Source: Alphaproteobacteria bacterium
GTDB lineage: Bacteria; Pseudomonadota; Alphaproteobacteria; Rhodobacterales; Rhodobacteraceae
Length of the DNA: 64,000 nt
Direction of reading: 5' to 3'
Assembly: GCA_030431485.1 (NCBI GenBank)
Contig: JAUIIR010000003.1
Span: 1-64,000 of the forward strand
The notes under the pieces were generated by a model. It was not told where the DNA came from. It searched no databases and saw only the letters and a program-made list of their open reading frames with translations. Within the stretch, counting starts at the first letter, position 1, and every line of letters begins with the position of its first letter. The position numbers were made by a program, and so were the translations under genes. Below are positions 1 to 8,701 of the stretch, in pieces.

Positions 1-376
1 TGGTCGATGTGCCGGCTGCGGAAGCACCGCGTCCCAATGCTTCTTTTGCGGGTCCGGAGAGCGCCCCAAATGACATGCCAGCAATTGTGACGGGAATATC
101 CAGTTCAATGGGTTTCTTGGCGAACCGAGTTCCGAGTGTCACTTTGGTGTCGCATTTTTCGCGGTAGCCCTCCAACGGGTAGCGCGATACCGATGCACCA
201 AGGAACAGCAGGTCATCAAAATGCGGGACGCGCCTTTTGGCCCCGCCGCCACGAATGTCGTAAATGCCTGTAGCGGCGGCGCGGCGTATCTCGGCATTGA
301 TTGGATTTGAGAACGTTGCCGATTGGATTGGCACAGTCCGGGGAAGCGCCTGGTCGTTACTGTCTTTCACGCTCAT
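1..376 (-). CDS. mgsC: N-methylglutamate synthase subunit C (glutamate synthase FMN domain), partial
   Basis: Only the N-terminal 125 or so residues are present; the gene leaves the window at base 1. It begins MSVKDSNDQ and contains the MSFGALSGPAKEALGRGAS segment, which is typical of the FMN-binding central domain of glutamate synthase. In the N-methylglutamate pathway this subunit holds the FMN/Fe-S site where ammonia from glutamine is transferred onto a 2-oxoglutarate/methylamine-derived acceptor. It starts 7 bases after mgsB stops and is the third gene of mgsABC. An alternative name is glxD (S. meliloti glxABCD). I prefer mgs because mgdABCD-like genes lie beside it. A gmaS gene would be expected just outside the window. 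Confidence 0.8.
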   Translation of the reverse strand, partial: MSVKDSNDQALPRTVPIQSATFSNPINAEIRRAAATGIYDIRGGGAKRRVPHFDDLLFLGASVSRYPLEGYREKCDTKVTLGTRFAKKPIELDIPVTIAGMSFGALSGPAKEALGRGASAAGTST

Positions 377-383
377 GTCTCCC

Positions 384-1061
384 TCAGTACGCGTTGTCGA
401 CTTTGAAGTTGTAAAGCTGACGGGCAGAGCCGTAGCGCTTAAACTCTTCCGGTTTTGCATCGGCACCTGCGCGTTCAAGCAAATCGCGGAGAAGCTCGAG
501 GTGCTCTGGACGCATGTCTTTTTCGACGCAGTCCGCGCCGAGCGATTTCACCGAACCGCGCACAAAAAGCCGGGCCTCATAGATCGAGTCGCCAAGCGCA
601 TCGCCAGCATCACCGCAAACCACCAGATTTCCGGATTGCGCCATGAATGCGGACATGTGGCCGACATTGCCATGCACCACGATATCAATCCCTTTCATGG
701 AGATTCCGCAGCGCGACGAGGCATTGCCCTTAATTACCAGAAGACCACCGTGCCCGGTCGCACCCGCATATTGGCTTGCATCACCTTCGATGATCACCGT
801 ACCTGACATCATATTCTCAGCCACGCCCGGTCCGGCTGAGCCTTGCACATTAACGGTCGCCTGCTTGTTCATGCCCGCCGTATAGTATCCGGTTGAGCCT
901 TTGACGGTCACCTCAATGGGGGCATCCAATCCAACGGCAACTGCATGGCTGCCTTTTGGATTTATGATCTCCCAAGCAGTCTGGTTGGTGTCCTTGGCCT
1001 GAGCGTGCAGTGCCGCATTCAGACCGCGCAGGCCAGAGGCCTCAAGATCATAGGTCTGCAT
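384..1061 (-). CDS. mgsB: N-methylglutamate synthase subunit B (GXGXG domain protein)
   Basis: This 225-residue protein resembles the C-terminal GXGXG beta-helix domain of glutamate synthase. Glycine-spaced repeats run through the middle, including GMNKQATVNVQGSAGPGVAE and GHGGLLVIKGNASSRCG. In glutamate synthase this domain is structural and lines the ammonia tunnel; here it is a separate polypeptide. The ATG shares a base with the mgsA stop (TAATG), so translation is probably coupled. MgsA supplies ammonia, MgsB is the scaffold and MgsC is the FMN part. An equally valid family name is glxC. The family call is firm; the pathway call depends on the neighbours. Confidence 0.85.
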   Translation of the reverse strand: MQTYDLEASGLRGLNAALHAQAKDTNQTAWEIINPKGSHAVAVGLDAPIEVTVKGSTGYYTAGMNKQATVNVQGSAGPGVAENMMSGTVIIEGDASQYAGATGHGGLLVIKGNASSRCGISMKGIDIVVHGNVGHMSAFMAQSGNLVVCGDAGDALGDSIYEARLFVRGSVKSLGADCVEKDMRPEHLELLRDLLERAGADAKPEEFKRYGSARQLYNFKVDNAY

Positions 1062-1990
1062 TATGCCGCCTTCTTGTTGGGTTTCGGGGTTTGTTCATGG
1101 CTCCAGAAATAAACTGTCGCCGGTTCGGGCTCCCATACTTTGGCATCATCAATGCCCGGGAGATTAACCAATGCTCTGTATTCCGAGCCGAAGGCCACAA
1201 ATTGGTCAGTCTCGGCCATCACTGCAGGCTTGCAAGCAATTGGGTCGCGGACGACGCCAAATCCATCTTTTGTACCTACGACAAAGTTGAAAAAGCCATC
1301 AAGGTCGTCCAACGACGCCTCAAGCGCCTCGCCGAGCGTTGCACCATTCTGCATCTTCCAAGTCAGGTACGCCGCGCCTACCTCGGTGTCGTTCATGGTT
1401 TCAATATGAATGCCTTCGCGCTGCAGTTTGCGGCGCAGCGAGTTGTGGTTGGACAAGGAGCCGTTATGCACGAGGCACTGATCTGAACCGGTGTTGAACG
1501 GATGAGCACCCATTGTCGTCACAGCGGACTCAGTCGCCATTCTTGTGTGACCAATTCCGTGTGTGCCGGAAATGGATGGAATGTTGAAGCGTGCTGCAAC
1601 GTCTTTGGGCAGACCAACTTCCTTGTAGATTTCCAATGTGTCACCAAAGGACATGACCCGGACGTCAGGGGCGAGATCGCGAATTTTGCGGCGCGCCTCT
1701 TCAGCTTGGCCGGGTGGGACATGCAGAACTGCATGTGTGTCGTTGCGGGACAGTGTCACCGATCCACCAAGAGCGGCTGCCATCTTGTCTGCAAGACCGG
1801 CAAAGGCAGTATCGCCATCTTCAGCTTGAACGGTCAATTTTGACCGGCCTTCAGCGTCCGCACGATAAATTGCAATTCCAGCGCTATCTGGACCGCGATC
1901 CGTCATCGTAATGAGCATATCGGTCAATAATGCCCCAAGATGGGGCTCAAGCGCCCGGTCTTTCAGAAACAGTCCGACAATTCCGCACAT
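1061..1990 (-). CDS. mgsA: N-methylglutamate synthase subunit A (class II glutamine amidotransferase)
   Basis: The protein of 309 residues starts MCGIVGLF, so the N-terminal nucleophile Cys2 of class II (Ntn) glutamine amidotransferases is exposed once Met is removed. It would hydrolyse glutamine and pass ammonia to the MgsC active site. Other family signs are GTHGIGHTRMATESAV around residue 145 and VHNGSLSNHNSLR around residue 175. It is the first gene of mgsABC and is transcribed away from the 440-base gap that precedes the GlxA-type regulator. The glxB name is the alternative; a role in purine or asparagine synthesis is unlikely because no synthetase domain is fused. Confidence 0.85.
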   Translation of the reverse strand: MCGIVGLFLKDRALEPHLGALLTDMLITMTDRGPDSAGIAIYRADAEGRSKLTVQAEDGDTAFAGLADKMAAALGGSVTLSRNDTHAVLHVPPGQAEEARRKIRDLAPDVRVMSFGDTLEIYKEVGLPKDVAARFNIPSISGTHGIGHTRMATESAVTTMGAHPFNTGSDQCLVHNGSLSNHNSLRRKLQREGIHIETMNDTEVGAAYLTWKMQNGATLGEALEASLDDLDGFFNFVVGTKDGFGVVRDPIACKPAVMAETDQFVAFGSEYRALVNLPGIDDAKVWEPEPATVYFWSHEQTPKPNKKAA

Positions 1991-2430
1991 CTAGGTGTCA
2001 CTCCACGTACTTTGATTCGGGGCAGGTGCCTCTTCTATGAGGTTAGCACTGAGGTTTGCTGACCGCAACTGTGATGAAAAATGTTTTCCTGTGGGGCAAT
2101 GTTGGGGCCGATCCAAAGGATGTCGATCAAGCTCTGTCTTGAGTGGTTGTCAACAACCGGGATTGCTGCTTCAAGCGGGTCCCTCTGAGCGCAGGCCAAG
2201 GGTCTTGACCTATACTGATGCAAATCACGTCTTTCGGTCTGCTCATGTTCGTCTACTTCGCAAATGGTAGATTTTGGGATCAGAGTGACCAGTGCTGTCA
2301 TTCCCACTTAATTTTGAGAAAGAACGAAGATGAGCAATGCAGCGTGCCGAAGCGCCGCTGAAAGACAGGTTGTTGTACACGTGCTTTCCTAGGGCTAAAA
2401 TTTTTTGCGCAAGGGTGACGGAAGGCTGGC
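1991..2430. other. Divergent intergenic region between mgsA and the GlxA-type regulator
   Basis: A 440-base gap separates two divergent genes and should hold both promoters. I see one clean inverted repeat near its centre (listed separately) and no open frame with a convincing ribosome site. I could not place a confident sigma-70 promoter on either strand: TTGACC at 2205 is followed directly by TATACT, which is the wrong spacing. A long untranslated leader for mgsA or the regulator, or an activator-dependent weak promoter, would fit. Confidence 0.5.
2145..2158. promoter_or_regulatory. Inverted repeat, candidate regulator site for mgs/regulator genes
   Basis: GGTTGT-CA-ACAACC is a perfect 6-base-arm repeat with a 2-base centre, near the middle of the divergent gap. 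It contains TGTCAA, which reads TTGACA on the minus strand and could be a -35 for mgsA, although no good -10 follows. A site for the adjacent GlxA-type activator is inference only. Confidence 0.3.
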
Positions 2431-3420
2431 ATGACTAAGACGATTGGTTTTCTGTTGTTTCCAGGGTTCCCGATGGCTTGTCTCACGTCGGTTATCGAAC
2501 CGTTGCGCGCCGCAAACGAGATCTCGGGTCAAGAGGCGTTTGAATGGCGATTGATTTCTGAAGAGGTGGGCGCGGTTCGTTCCAGTGCCGGGATCCTGTT
2601 CGAAAGCCAGATGACTGTTAATGAAGTCGATGAGATCGACTATCTAATTTTGCTATCAGCTCCATCCGTGCACTTTGCCAATGCGAAAAGTGCTGCCCAT
2701 TTGCGTCGTCTGATACGTCATGGGTCCGTTTTGGGCGCGATCAGCGGTGGGGTTTTCCCTCTTGTGCGCAGTGGAGCTGTTGTCGGCGAACCTTTGTCGG
2801 TGCATTGGTGTTACGAAGCAGCTTTCTCAGCAGAATTCCCCGATGTCGCTCATAGCGACGAGGTGATCGAGATCAGCAATCGTTGCGTAACGGCGTCAGG
2901 CGCGGCGGCAGCGTTCGATCTTGCGCTGGGTTTCATTCAAACCGCACTGGGTTCGGATGTGGCAACAGAGGTTGCATGTTGGTTTCAGCATCCGGTGATC
3001 CGCAAAATTGGAGGCCGGCAAGCGGTGCCTGTTCGTTTGACCGAAAGTGTTCAGGATGAACTGTCGCCTATCGTGTCAAAGGCCATCGACTTGTTTACCG
3101 CTGACCTCGCCAATCCTGTGACGGTCGCTCAGTTGGCGGAGAGATTGAATGTTTCGCCGCGCCATCTTGAGCGAAGTTTCAAGAAAGCGACGGGCCAGAA
3201 CCCAACGACCTATTTCCGAGGTCTCAGAATGCAGGCAGCCCGGCAAATCGTGATGTACACAAATGATGCTGTCGCCGATATCGCGGCTGCTGTGGGTTAT
3301 GCCAGTAGCAAACATTTTACGCGGCATTATCGAAGCGAGTACGGAATGAGCCCTCAGGAAGACCGTCAGAGGATCAATCTTCACCGCACCGAAAGCAACA
3401 GGCCGGTTCCTTCAGTGTAA
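2431..3420 (+). CDS. GlxA-family transcriptional regulator (DJ-1/PfpI-like + AraC HTH)
   Basis: The 329-residue protein has an N-terminal DJ-1/PfpI-like amidase-fold domain (about residues 1-190) and a C-terminal AraC-type double helix-turn-helix (about 225-315). The latter is seen in VAQLAERLNVSPRHLERSFK and the closing VGYASSKHFTRHYRSEYG. The nucleophile-elbow region reads GAISGGVFPL, with serine and glycine instead of the cysteine of true DJ-1 enzymes, so it is probably a ligand-sensing and not a catalytic domain. It sits between mgsABC (divergent) and mgdABCD (convergent, 6-base gap), so it is very likely the activator of methylamine use. A choline/betaine regulator of the GbdR type is an alternative reading. 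Confidence 0.85.
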   Translation: MTKTIGFLLFPGFPMACLTSVIEPLRAANEISGQEAFEWRLISEEVGAVRSSAGILFESQMTVNEVDEIDYLILLSAPSVHFANAKSAAHLRRLIRHGSVLGAISGGVFPLVRSGAVVGEPLSVHWCYEAAFSAEFPDVAHSDEVIEISNRCVTASGAAAAFDLALGFIQTALGSDVATEVACWFQHPVIRKIGGRQAVPVRLTESVQDELSPIVSKAIDLFTADLANPVTVAQLAERLNVSPRHLERSFKKATGQNPTTYFRGLRMQAARQIVMYTNDAVADIAAAVGYASSKHFTRHYRSEYGMSPQEDRQRINLHRTESNRPVPSV

Positions 3421-3426
3421 GCCAAG

Positions 3427-3987
3427 TCAGAAGGCGGCGTGGCAGGCCGTCACTAACGCGTGATGCAAAGACCCCGCTGCGCTGCGCGGACCGAGTATCG
3501 AGACGGTGGAAGGGTCTCGGCACAGTACAAAACACCCCAGGTGCTCAATCGAACAGCGCTGCACCTCACCACCGCTCCAATCGGCGGTGTCGGCGGGGCA
3601 CAGCAATTCCAAGGCCCGGAACAGATCGTTCCCTACGAGATCAAATCTGCACCAAGCGTCTGTTTGCTCTGTGATGGATGCCGCCGAGCCGATTTCATTT
3701 GAAAGCATTTTGGCCAAATCTTCATGCGTTTCGAGTGGCGCTTCAACCATCCACTGGTCGGGTCCGGTCCAAAATGCGCGAATGGTACTCCCAGCGTGGC
3801 GAGAGGGCGCAGGCGCATCGACTTCTATTAGCGTTGCCAATGCCAGCCTGGTGTCGTCTTCACGGCCCAATCGTGCGGCGACCGAAGCAAGAGCGACATC
3901 CGTCACTTCTTCCAGGGTGACCTCTCCGATCGATTCTATCGAAGGTTCAGCATTCCCGAGAGGTGTTAGTGGTGAAAGATCATGCAC
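3427..3987 (-). CDS. mgdD: N-methylglutamate dehydrogenase subunit D (sarcosine oxidase gamma-like)
   Basis: This is a sarcosine-oxidase gamma-family protein. I chose the GTG at 3987, giving MHDLSPLTPLGNAEP and about 186 residues, because GGGAG lies about 10 bases upstream and it overlaps the mgdC stop by only 8 bases. An ATG at 4047 in the same frame would give 206 residues and a 68-base overlap. The gamma subunit resembles a GcvT-type C-terminal fold and packs against the alpha subunit; it carries no cofactor of its own in characterised enzymes. It is last in mgdABCD and converges on the regulator gene. soxG is the alternative name if the complex acts on sarcosine. Confidence 0.8.
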   Translation of the reverse strand: MHDLSPLTPLGNAEPSIESIGEVTLEEVTDVALASVAARLGREDDTRLALATLIEVDAPAPSRHAGSTIRAFWTGPDQWMVEAPLETHEDLAKMLSNEIGSAASITEQTDAWCRFDLVGNDLFRALELLCPADTADWSGGEVQRCSIEHLGCFVLCRDPSTVSILGPRSAAGSLHHALVTACHAAF

Positions 3988-6931
3988 GGAGACGCTCTCC
4001 CTCTGGATCGACAAAATGGGCACTGACAACTTCAACTTCGTGATCAACGCCTGTCAGTGGGCTCACGAGACGGATGATTTCGCCGATACGCGTGTCACCT
4101 GATTTGAGGTATCCAAGGCCTATGTGAAAGCCGAGATTGGGCGAAAAACATGCCGACGTGATATAGCCTTGGTCGTGCGCAGCATCTACCGGCGTGCCTT
4201 TTGTCATCAGATGTGCACCAGCAACAACCTTGTCGTCAGGATTGACCGGTTTGAGACCAACAAGTTTCAGTGCGTCCGCTTCGTTCAGCCCAGGCCGTTC
4301 AGACAGCTTTGATCCTATGCTATCCTTTGCCTTGGAGACCATGCGGCCCATACCAAGGTTGTTGGCAGTTGTGGTCCCATTCAACTCGTTTCCTGCCGCA
4401 TGGCCCTTTTCGATCCGCATGACGCCAAGCGCCTCCAGTCCGTAAGGGACAACATCAAATTCCTTACCTTCTTCCATCAAGCGGCGCATCAGGGCGTCAC
4501 CGTATCGTGTAGGTACCGCGATCTCAAAAGCCAGTTCGCCCGAAAATGAAATGCGAAACAGACGAGCGCGCAAACCACCACAAACCGTAATTTCCCCACA
4601 TGCCATGAAGGGAAAACCTTCGTTCGAGATGTCAAACTCAGGATCTACGATTTTTTGCAGGAGTTTGCGGGAATTTGGGCCAGCCACGGCATATTGAGCC
4701 CAGGCTTCTGTGGTTGAAATCAACTGCACGTCCAAATCCGGGAAAAGACATTGTCGTACAAATTCCATGTGCCGATACACCGGCACAGCATTTGCTGTCG
4801 TTGTCGTCACCACAAAATGATCTTCTGCCAACCGCGCTGCAGTGCCGTCGTCCATCACGATTCCGTCTTCGCGAAGCATCAGGCCGTAGCGGGTCTTGCC
4901 CACTGGCAGCTTGGCAAATCCGTTTGCATAGACCTTGTTCAAGAATTCGGCTGCATCCGTGCCCTGGACGTCAATTTTGCCCAGTGTGGTGCAATCACAG
5001 ACTCCGACTGATTTCCGGGTTTGCAAGACCTCGCGATCAACGCTTTGCCGCCAATGGGTTTCACCGGGCTGCGGGAACCACTGAGCGCGCATCCACATTC
5101 CAACCTCGACAAAGACGGCGCCCTGTTCTTCAGCCCAGTAGTGGCTAGGCGTCTTGCGCACGGGGCGAAATGTCTTGTCTCGGGAGCGACCAGCAAGGAC
5201 GCCCATAGCGACAGGCGTATATGGGGGGCGGAAGATTGTTGTCCCCACCTCAGGGATTTGTTTGCCTGCAACGTCCGCCATGATTGCGAGGCCCGCGATA
5301 TTCGATGTTTTCCCTTGGTCGGTTGCCATACCCAGTGTGGTGTACCGCTTGAGGTGCTCAACTGACCTGAAGTTTTCCTGATGTGCCAGTTTAATATCTT
5401 TGGCCGTGACATCATTCTGTTGATCAACCCAGGCGCGCTTGGCTCCTGTAACATGCCAAAAGGGTGTCACCCGAATTGGAGCGTCTTCTGCCTTGGGAAG
5501 ATCGGGGTTGCTGGCCTTGAGGCCAAGATCGCCTAGCGCTTCCACTGCAGCAGCTTGACCCGTCTGCAATGCTCGATGCGTACTGAACGCTCCGGAAGCC
5601 GCACCTGCCACGCTCAGTCCTGACGGTAGAGTTCCTCCTGGAACAAATGCTGCAAGATTTTCATCCCATTGCGGTCGCCCGCGCTGGTGGCACGTCAGGT
5701 GCACGTTTGGATTCCATCCACCCGAAACGCCAAGCCCATCTACCGTCAGGCTGCGTGTAGTGCCGGAGCTTAGGGTGACTTCGATCGCGGCAAGACCCAA
5801 ACGGCCTTGAGTGTTCGTCACTGTGGCACCGGAAAGCGTTTCATAGTCTGTTGTTTCAGGCGCATCTGGGCGGGTGTCGATCACGGTGGTTTTCACACCC
5901 TTCGAGACGAGGTCTGCGGCAGTTCGGTGTCCATCATCATTGTTGGTGAAGACAGCAATCGCAGAACCGGTGCTCACGGCCCAGCGGTTGGCATACGCGC
6001 GCATTGCGCTTGCAAGCATGATCCCGGGTCGGTCGTTGTTTTCAAAGACAATCGGACGCTCGGTTGCCCCGGCAGCGAGAATCGCGCGCTTGGAATACAC
6101 GCGCCACAGGATTTGGCGTGGCTTTCCGGGTGCAGGTTCCAGGAGGTGGTCGCTGACCCTTTCGACCATGCCATAAATTCCGTGATCAAATGCTCCGATG
6201 ACGGTGCTCCGAGACAAAACACGGACATTTGGCATTGCCTGCAGTCGTGCAACGGTTTTGCCGGCCCAGGTTGCGCCGTCCTCATCCGCCAGTGTTCCGG
6301 TGTCGGCAATCAGCCGTCCTCCAAGAACAAAGTCTTCATCGGCTAGAATGACCCGCGCCCCAGCTTCACCGGCGGTCAATGCGGCCGCCAATCCAGCGGG
6401 CCCGGCGCCGATGATAAGCAGGTCGCAATGCAAATAGCCTTTGTCGTAATTGTCTGGGTCCGGGTCGTGGCTAAGAGTGCCGAGACCTGCTGCGCGGCGG
6501 ATCATTGGCTCGTACAGCTTTTCCCAGAATGCCTTGGGCCACATAAAGGTTTTGTAATAGAACCCGGCTGTCAGAAAGGGAGAAAACAGGTCGTTGATCG
6601 CCATCGCATCCCATTTAAGAGAAGGCCAACGGTTCTGCGAGTTCGCAACGAGGCCGTCAAAAAGTTCGGCCGTTGTTGCGCGGGTGTTGGGTTCTTTACG
6701 TGCGCCCGAGCGCAATTCGACGATGGCATTGGGTTCTTCTGAACCAGCGGTCATCGGGCCACGGGGCCGATGATACTTAAAGCTGCGCCCCATCAAGCGC
6801 ACGCCATTGGCCAGCAGGGCGGAGGCCAGAGTATCACCTGCGCAGCCGCGGTAACTGACCCCATCAAATGTAAAGCCAAATGACGTGCTGCGGTCTATCA
6901 TTCCGCCGTTCAGTCGGTTTTTCCCGGTCAT
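3980..6931 (-). CDS. mgdC: N-methylglutamate dehydrogenase subunit C (sarcosine oxidase alpha-like)
   Basis: This 983-residue protein has the usual layout of the heterotetrameric sarcosine-oxidase alpha subunit. First comes a ferredoxin-like N-terminal domain (GCAGDTLASALLANGV, RSFKYHRPRGP). A nucleotide-binding domain follows, starting DLLIIGAGPAGLAAAL near residue 170. The last 400 or so residues are a GcvT-like folate-binding domain. The family oxidises N-methyl groups and hands formaldehyde-level carbon to tetrahydrofolate. Its ATG overlaps the mgdB stop as ATGA. The context (mgsABC next door) favours N-methylglutamate as substrate; on this sequence alone sarcosine (soxA) cannot be excluded. 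Confidence 0.85.
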   Translation of the reverse strand: MTGKNRLNGGMIDRSTSFGFTFDGVSYRGCAGDTLASALLANGVRLMGRSFKYHRPRGPMTAGSEEPNAIVELRSGARKEPNTRATTAELFDGLVANSQNRWPSLKWDAMAINDLFSPFLTAGFYYKTFMWPKAFWEKLYEPMIRRAAGLGTLSHDPDPDNYDKGYLHCDLLIIGAGPAGLAAALTAGEAGARVILADEDFVLGGRLIADTGTLADEDGATWAGKTVARLQAMPNVRVLSRSTVIGAFDHGIYGMVERVSDHLLEPAPGKPRQILWRVYSKRAILAAGATERPIVFENNDRPGIMLASAMRAYANRWAVSTGSAIAVFTNNDDGHRTAADLVSKGVKTTVIDTRPDAPETTDYETLSGATVTNTQGRLGLAAIEVTLSSGTTRSLTVDGLGVSGGWNPNVHLTCHQRGRPQWDENLAAFVPGGTLPSGLSVAGAASGAFSTHRALQTGQAAAVEALGDLGLKASNPDLPKAEDAPIRVTPFWHVTGAKRAWVDQQNDVTAKDIKLAHQENFRSVEHLKRYTTLGMATDQGKTSNIAGLAIMADVAGKQIPEVGTTIFRPPYTPVAMGVLAGRSRDKTFRPVRKTPSHYWAEEQGAVFVEVGMWMRAQWFPQPGETHWRQSVDREVLQTRKSVGVCDCTTLGKIDVQGTDAAEFLNKVYANGFAKLPVGKTRYGLMLREDGIVMDDGTAARLAEDHFVVTTTTANAVPVYRHMEFVRQCLFPDLDVQLISTTEAWAQYAVAGPNSRKLLQKIVDPEFDISNEGFPFMACGEITVCGGLRARLFRISFSGELAFEIAVPTRYGDALMRRLMEEGKEFDVVPYGLEALGVMRIEKGHAAGNELNGTTTANNLGMGRMVSKAKDSIGSKLSERPGLNEADALKLVGLKPVNPDDKVVAGAHLMTKGTPVDAAHDQGYITSACFSPNLGFHIGLGYLKSGDTRIGEIIRLVSPLTGVDHEVEVVSAHFVDPEGERLRA

Positions 6932-7215
6932 CTGGAACGCCCCTCGGCACGCGCCACGTCGCGCGCCAGTTCTACTTTGGTGATTTCATGTGTGGTGGTG
7001 TCCCGCGTCACAACGAGCCAAGAGCGGTCGCCTTGCTCGTGGAACCACAGTTCACGATGTAGTCCCGCAGAGTTGTCGCGGAGATAGCCGTACTCGTGGA
7101 ACCGCTCTGCCGCATCATCGGCTTGCCAGTCGGGCCGGTTTATCAATGACGCATCGCCTTTGTAGACAAATTCAGCGGCATCTCGCGGACCTAGAATGGG
7201 GTGGTTGATGATCAT
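6928..7215 (-). CDS. mgdB: N-methylglutamate dehydrogenase subunit B (sarcosine oxidase delta-like, Zn ligands absent)
   Basis: This 95-residue protein belongs to the sarcosine-oxidase delta family. Characterised delta subunits bind zinc through a C-x2-C near the N-terminus and a later H-x3-C. Here the first site reads NHPILGPRD and the second reads HEQGDRSW, so three of the four ligands are missing and the protein contains no cysteine at all. The fold signatures (GPRDAAEFVYKGD, RDNSAGLHRELW, VTRDTTTHEI) are retained. It lies between mgdA and mgdC, overlapping mgdC by ATGA, with GAGGAT upstream of the start. The loss of metal ligands fits an N-methylglutamate-specific branch, but that is inference. 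Confidence 0.8.
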   Translation of the reverse strand: MIINHPILGPRDAAEFVYKGDASLINRPDWQADDAAERFHEYGYLRDNSAGLHRELWFHEQGDRSWLVVTRDTTTHEITKVELARDVARAEGRSR

Positions 7216-7228
7216 ATCCGATCCTCGC

Positions 7229-8479
7229 TCAATGCAGGTTGGGCTGGTTGCCCACGCCTTTTTCGTCGATCATGCCGCCTTTGGCGAAGCGATCCAATCG
7301 ATACGCTGTCGCGGTTTTGTGCGGCGTGTCCGTCGCCAGAAGATGCGCGTAGGCGAACCCGCTTGCCGGAGTCGCTTTGAAGCCACCGTAACACCAGCCG
7401 CCATTGAAATAGAGGCCATCAATATGCGTGCGGTCAATGATCGGCGACCCGTCCATTGACATGTCCATGACGCCGCCCCACATCCGCAGAAGGCGTGCGC
7501 GACCGAGGTTTGGAAAGATCGCCATACCGCCCTCGCAGACATCCTCGACGACCGGTAGATTTCCGCGTTGTGCATAGGAGTTATAGCCGTCGATGTCGCC
7601 GCCAAACACAAGTCCACCCTTGTCGGACTGGCTGCAATAAAAGTGACCCGCACCAAAAGTGATTACGCCCGGTAGCAGAGGCTTCAATCCCTCCGAGACG
7701 AATGCTTGCAAAACATGGCTCTCAATTGGCAGGCGAATGCCGGCCATACCCATGACGCGCGAGGAAGATCCGGCAACACACGACGCAACCTTCTTTGCGC
7801 CGATAAAACCGCGTGTGGTTTCTACACCTGTGCAGACGCCATTTTTGATCTGAAAGCCTGTGACTTCACAATTCTGGATGATGTCGACACCGTATTTGTC
7901 GGCGCCACGGGCGTACCCCCAGGCGACCGCGTCATGCCGGACTGTCCCGCCACGATGTTGCGCCAGCCCGCCTTTGATCGGAAAACGGGCATTGTTGACG
8001 TTCAGGAATGGATAGCGCGCCACGATCTGTTCCGTGGTCAAAAGTTCCGCATCCGCACCATTCAAAATCATGGCATTTCCGCGCCGGATGAAGGCATCGC
8101 GTTGCCCATCGCTATGGATCAGGTTGATAATGCCGCGCTGACTGACCATCGCGTTATAGTTCAGCTCCTGCTCCAGGCCTTCCCAAAGCTGAAGGGAAAA
8201 CTCGTAGAAGGGCTCGTTGCCATCCAGCAGGTAGTTCGATCTGATAATGGTGGTGTTGCGACCGACATTGCCGCCACCAATCCAGCCTTTTTCAATAACG
8301 GCAATATTTGACTGCTGGAATTGCTTCGCAAGATAGTATGCTGTGGCCAGACCATGACCGCCGCCGCCAATGATAACGTAGTCATAATGCGATTTGGGCG
8401 TTGCATCACGCCAAGCTGGCCCCCAGCCACGGTGACCTGTGAGGGCTTCTTTTATGACCCTGAATCCAGAGTAATGCAT
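7229..8479 (-). CDS. mgdA: N-methylglutamate dehydrogenase subunit A (sarcosine oxidase beta-like)
   Basis: I start at the ATG at 8479 (MHYSGFRVIKEALTGHRGW, 416 residues) because AAAGGAG sits 9 bases upstream and this matches the family length; the frame extends upstream to 8566 without support. A FAD-binding DAO fold begins VIIGGGGHG (about 35-43). The QHRGGTVRHDAVAW segment (His175, His182) is the region that carries the covalent FMN histidine in sarcosine oxidases. This subunit holds the amine-oxidising site. It is the first gene of the operon, with 222 bases between it and the LacI gene for a promoter. soxB is the alternative name. Confidence 0.85.
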   Translation of the reverse strand: MHYSGFRVIKEALTGHRGWGPAWRDATPKSHYDYVIIGGGGHGLATAYYLAKQFQQSNIAVIEKGWIGGGNVGRNTTIIRSNYLLDGNEPFYEFSLQLWEGLEQELNYNAMVSQRGIINLIHSDGQRDAFIRRGNAMILNGADAELLTTEQIVARYPFLNVNNARFPIKGGLAQHRGGTVRHDAVAWGYARGADKYGVDIIQNCEVTGFQIKNGVCTGVETTRGFIGAKKVASCVAGSSSRVMGMAGIRLPIESHVLQAFVSEGLKPLLPGVITFGAGHFYCSQSDKGGLVFGGDIDGYNSYAQRGNLPVVEDVCEGGMAIFPNLGRARLLRMWGGVMDMSMDGSPIIDRTHIDGLYFNGGWCYGGFKATPASGFAYAHLLATDTPHKTATAYRLDRFAKGGMIDEKGVGNQPNLH

Positions 8480-8701
8480 CGATTCGGACTCCTTTGGGCC
8501 ATGCTCTCTTACTTTAAGGAATTTGTCCCTGCCGACTTCAGACCAAAAGGGGCACAGATCGGACATCTCGAAAAGAAAGTTTCATGTGGTATTGGTCTCT
8601 CGATGAGCGCCGTGCGACCACGAACCCAGGAGCTTGAGCTCTATGATTGGATTTTGGGGAATGCAGCAGGTATGCCGAATGACTGTTTGTGCTGAGGGTT
8701 T

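Noticed and set aside
264-806. 180-residue plus-strand frame opposite mgsB and mgsC
   Set aside because: The minus-strand genes have clear family motifs and coupled starts; this frame has none.
2035-2307. 90-residue frame in the mgsA upstream gap
   Set aside because: Low-complexity, His/Gln-rich translation without a ribosome site; more likely untranslated control DNA.
3983-4047. Upstream ATG (4047) as the start of mgdD
   Set aside because: It would overlap mgdC by 68 bases and add an N-terminus unlike other gamma subunits; the GTG at 3987 has a well-placed GGGAG.
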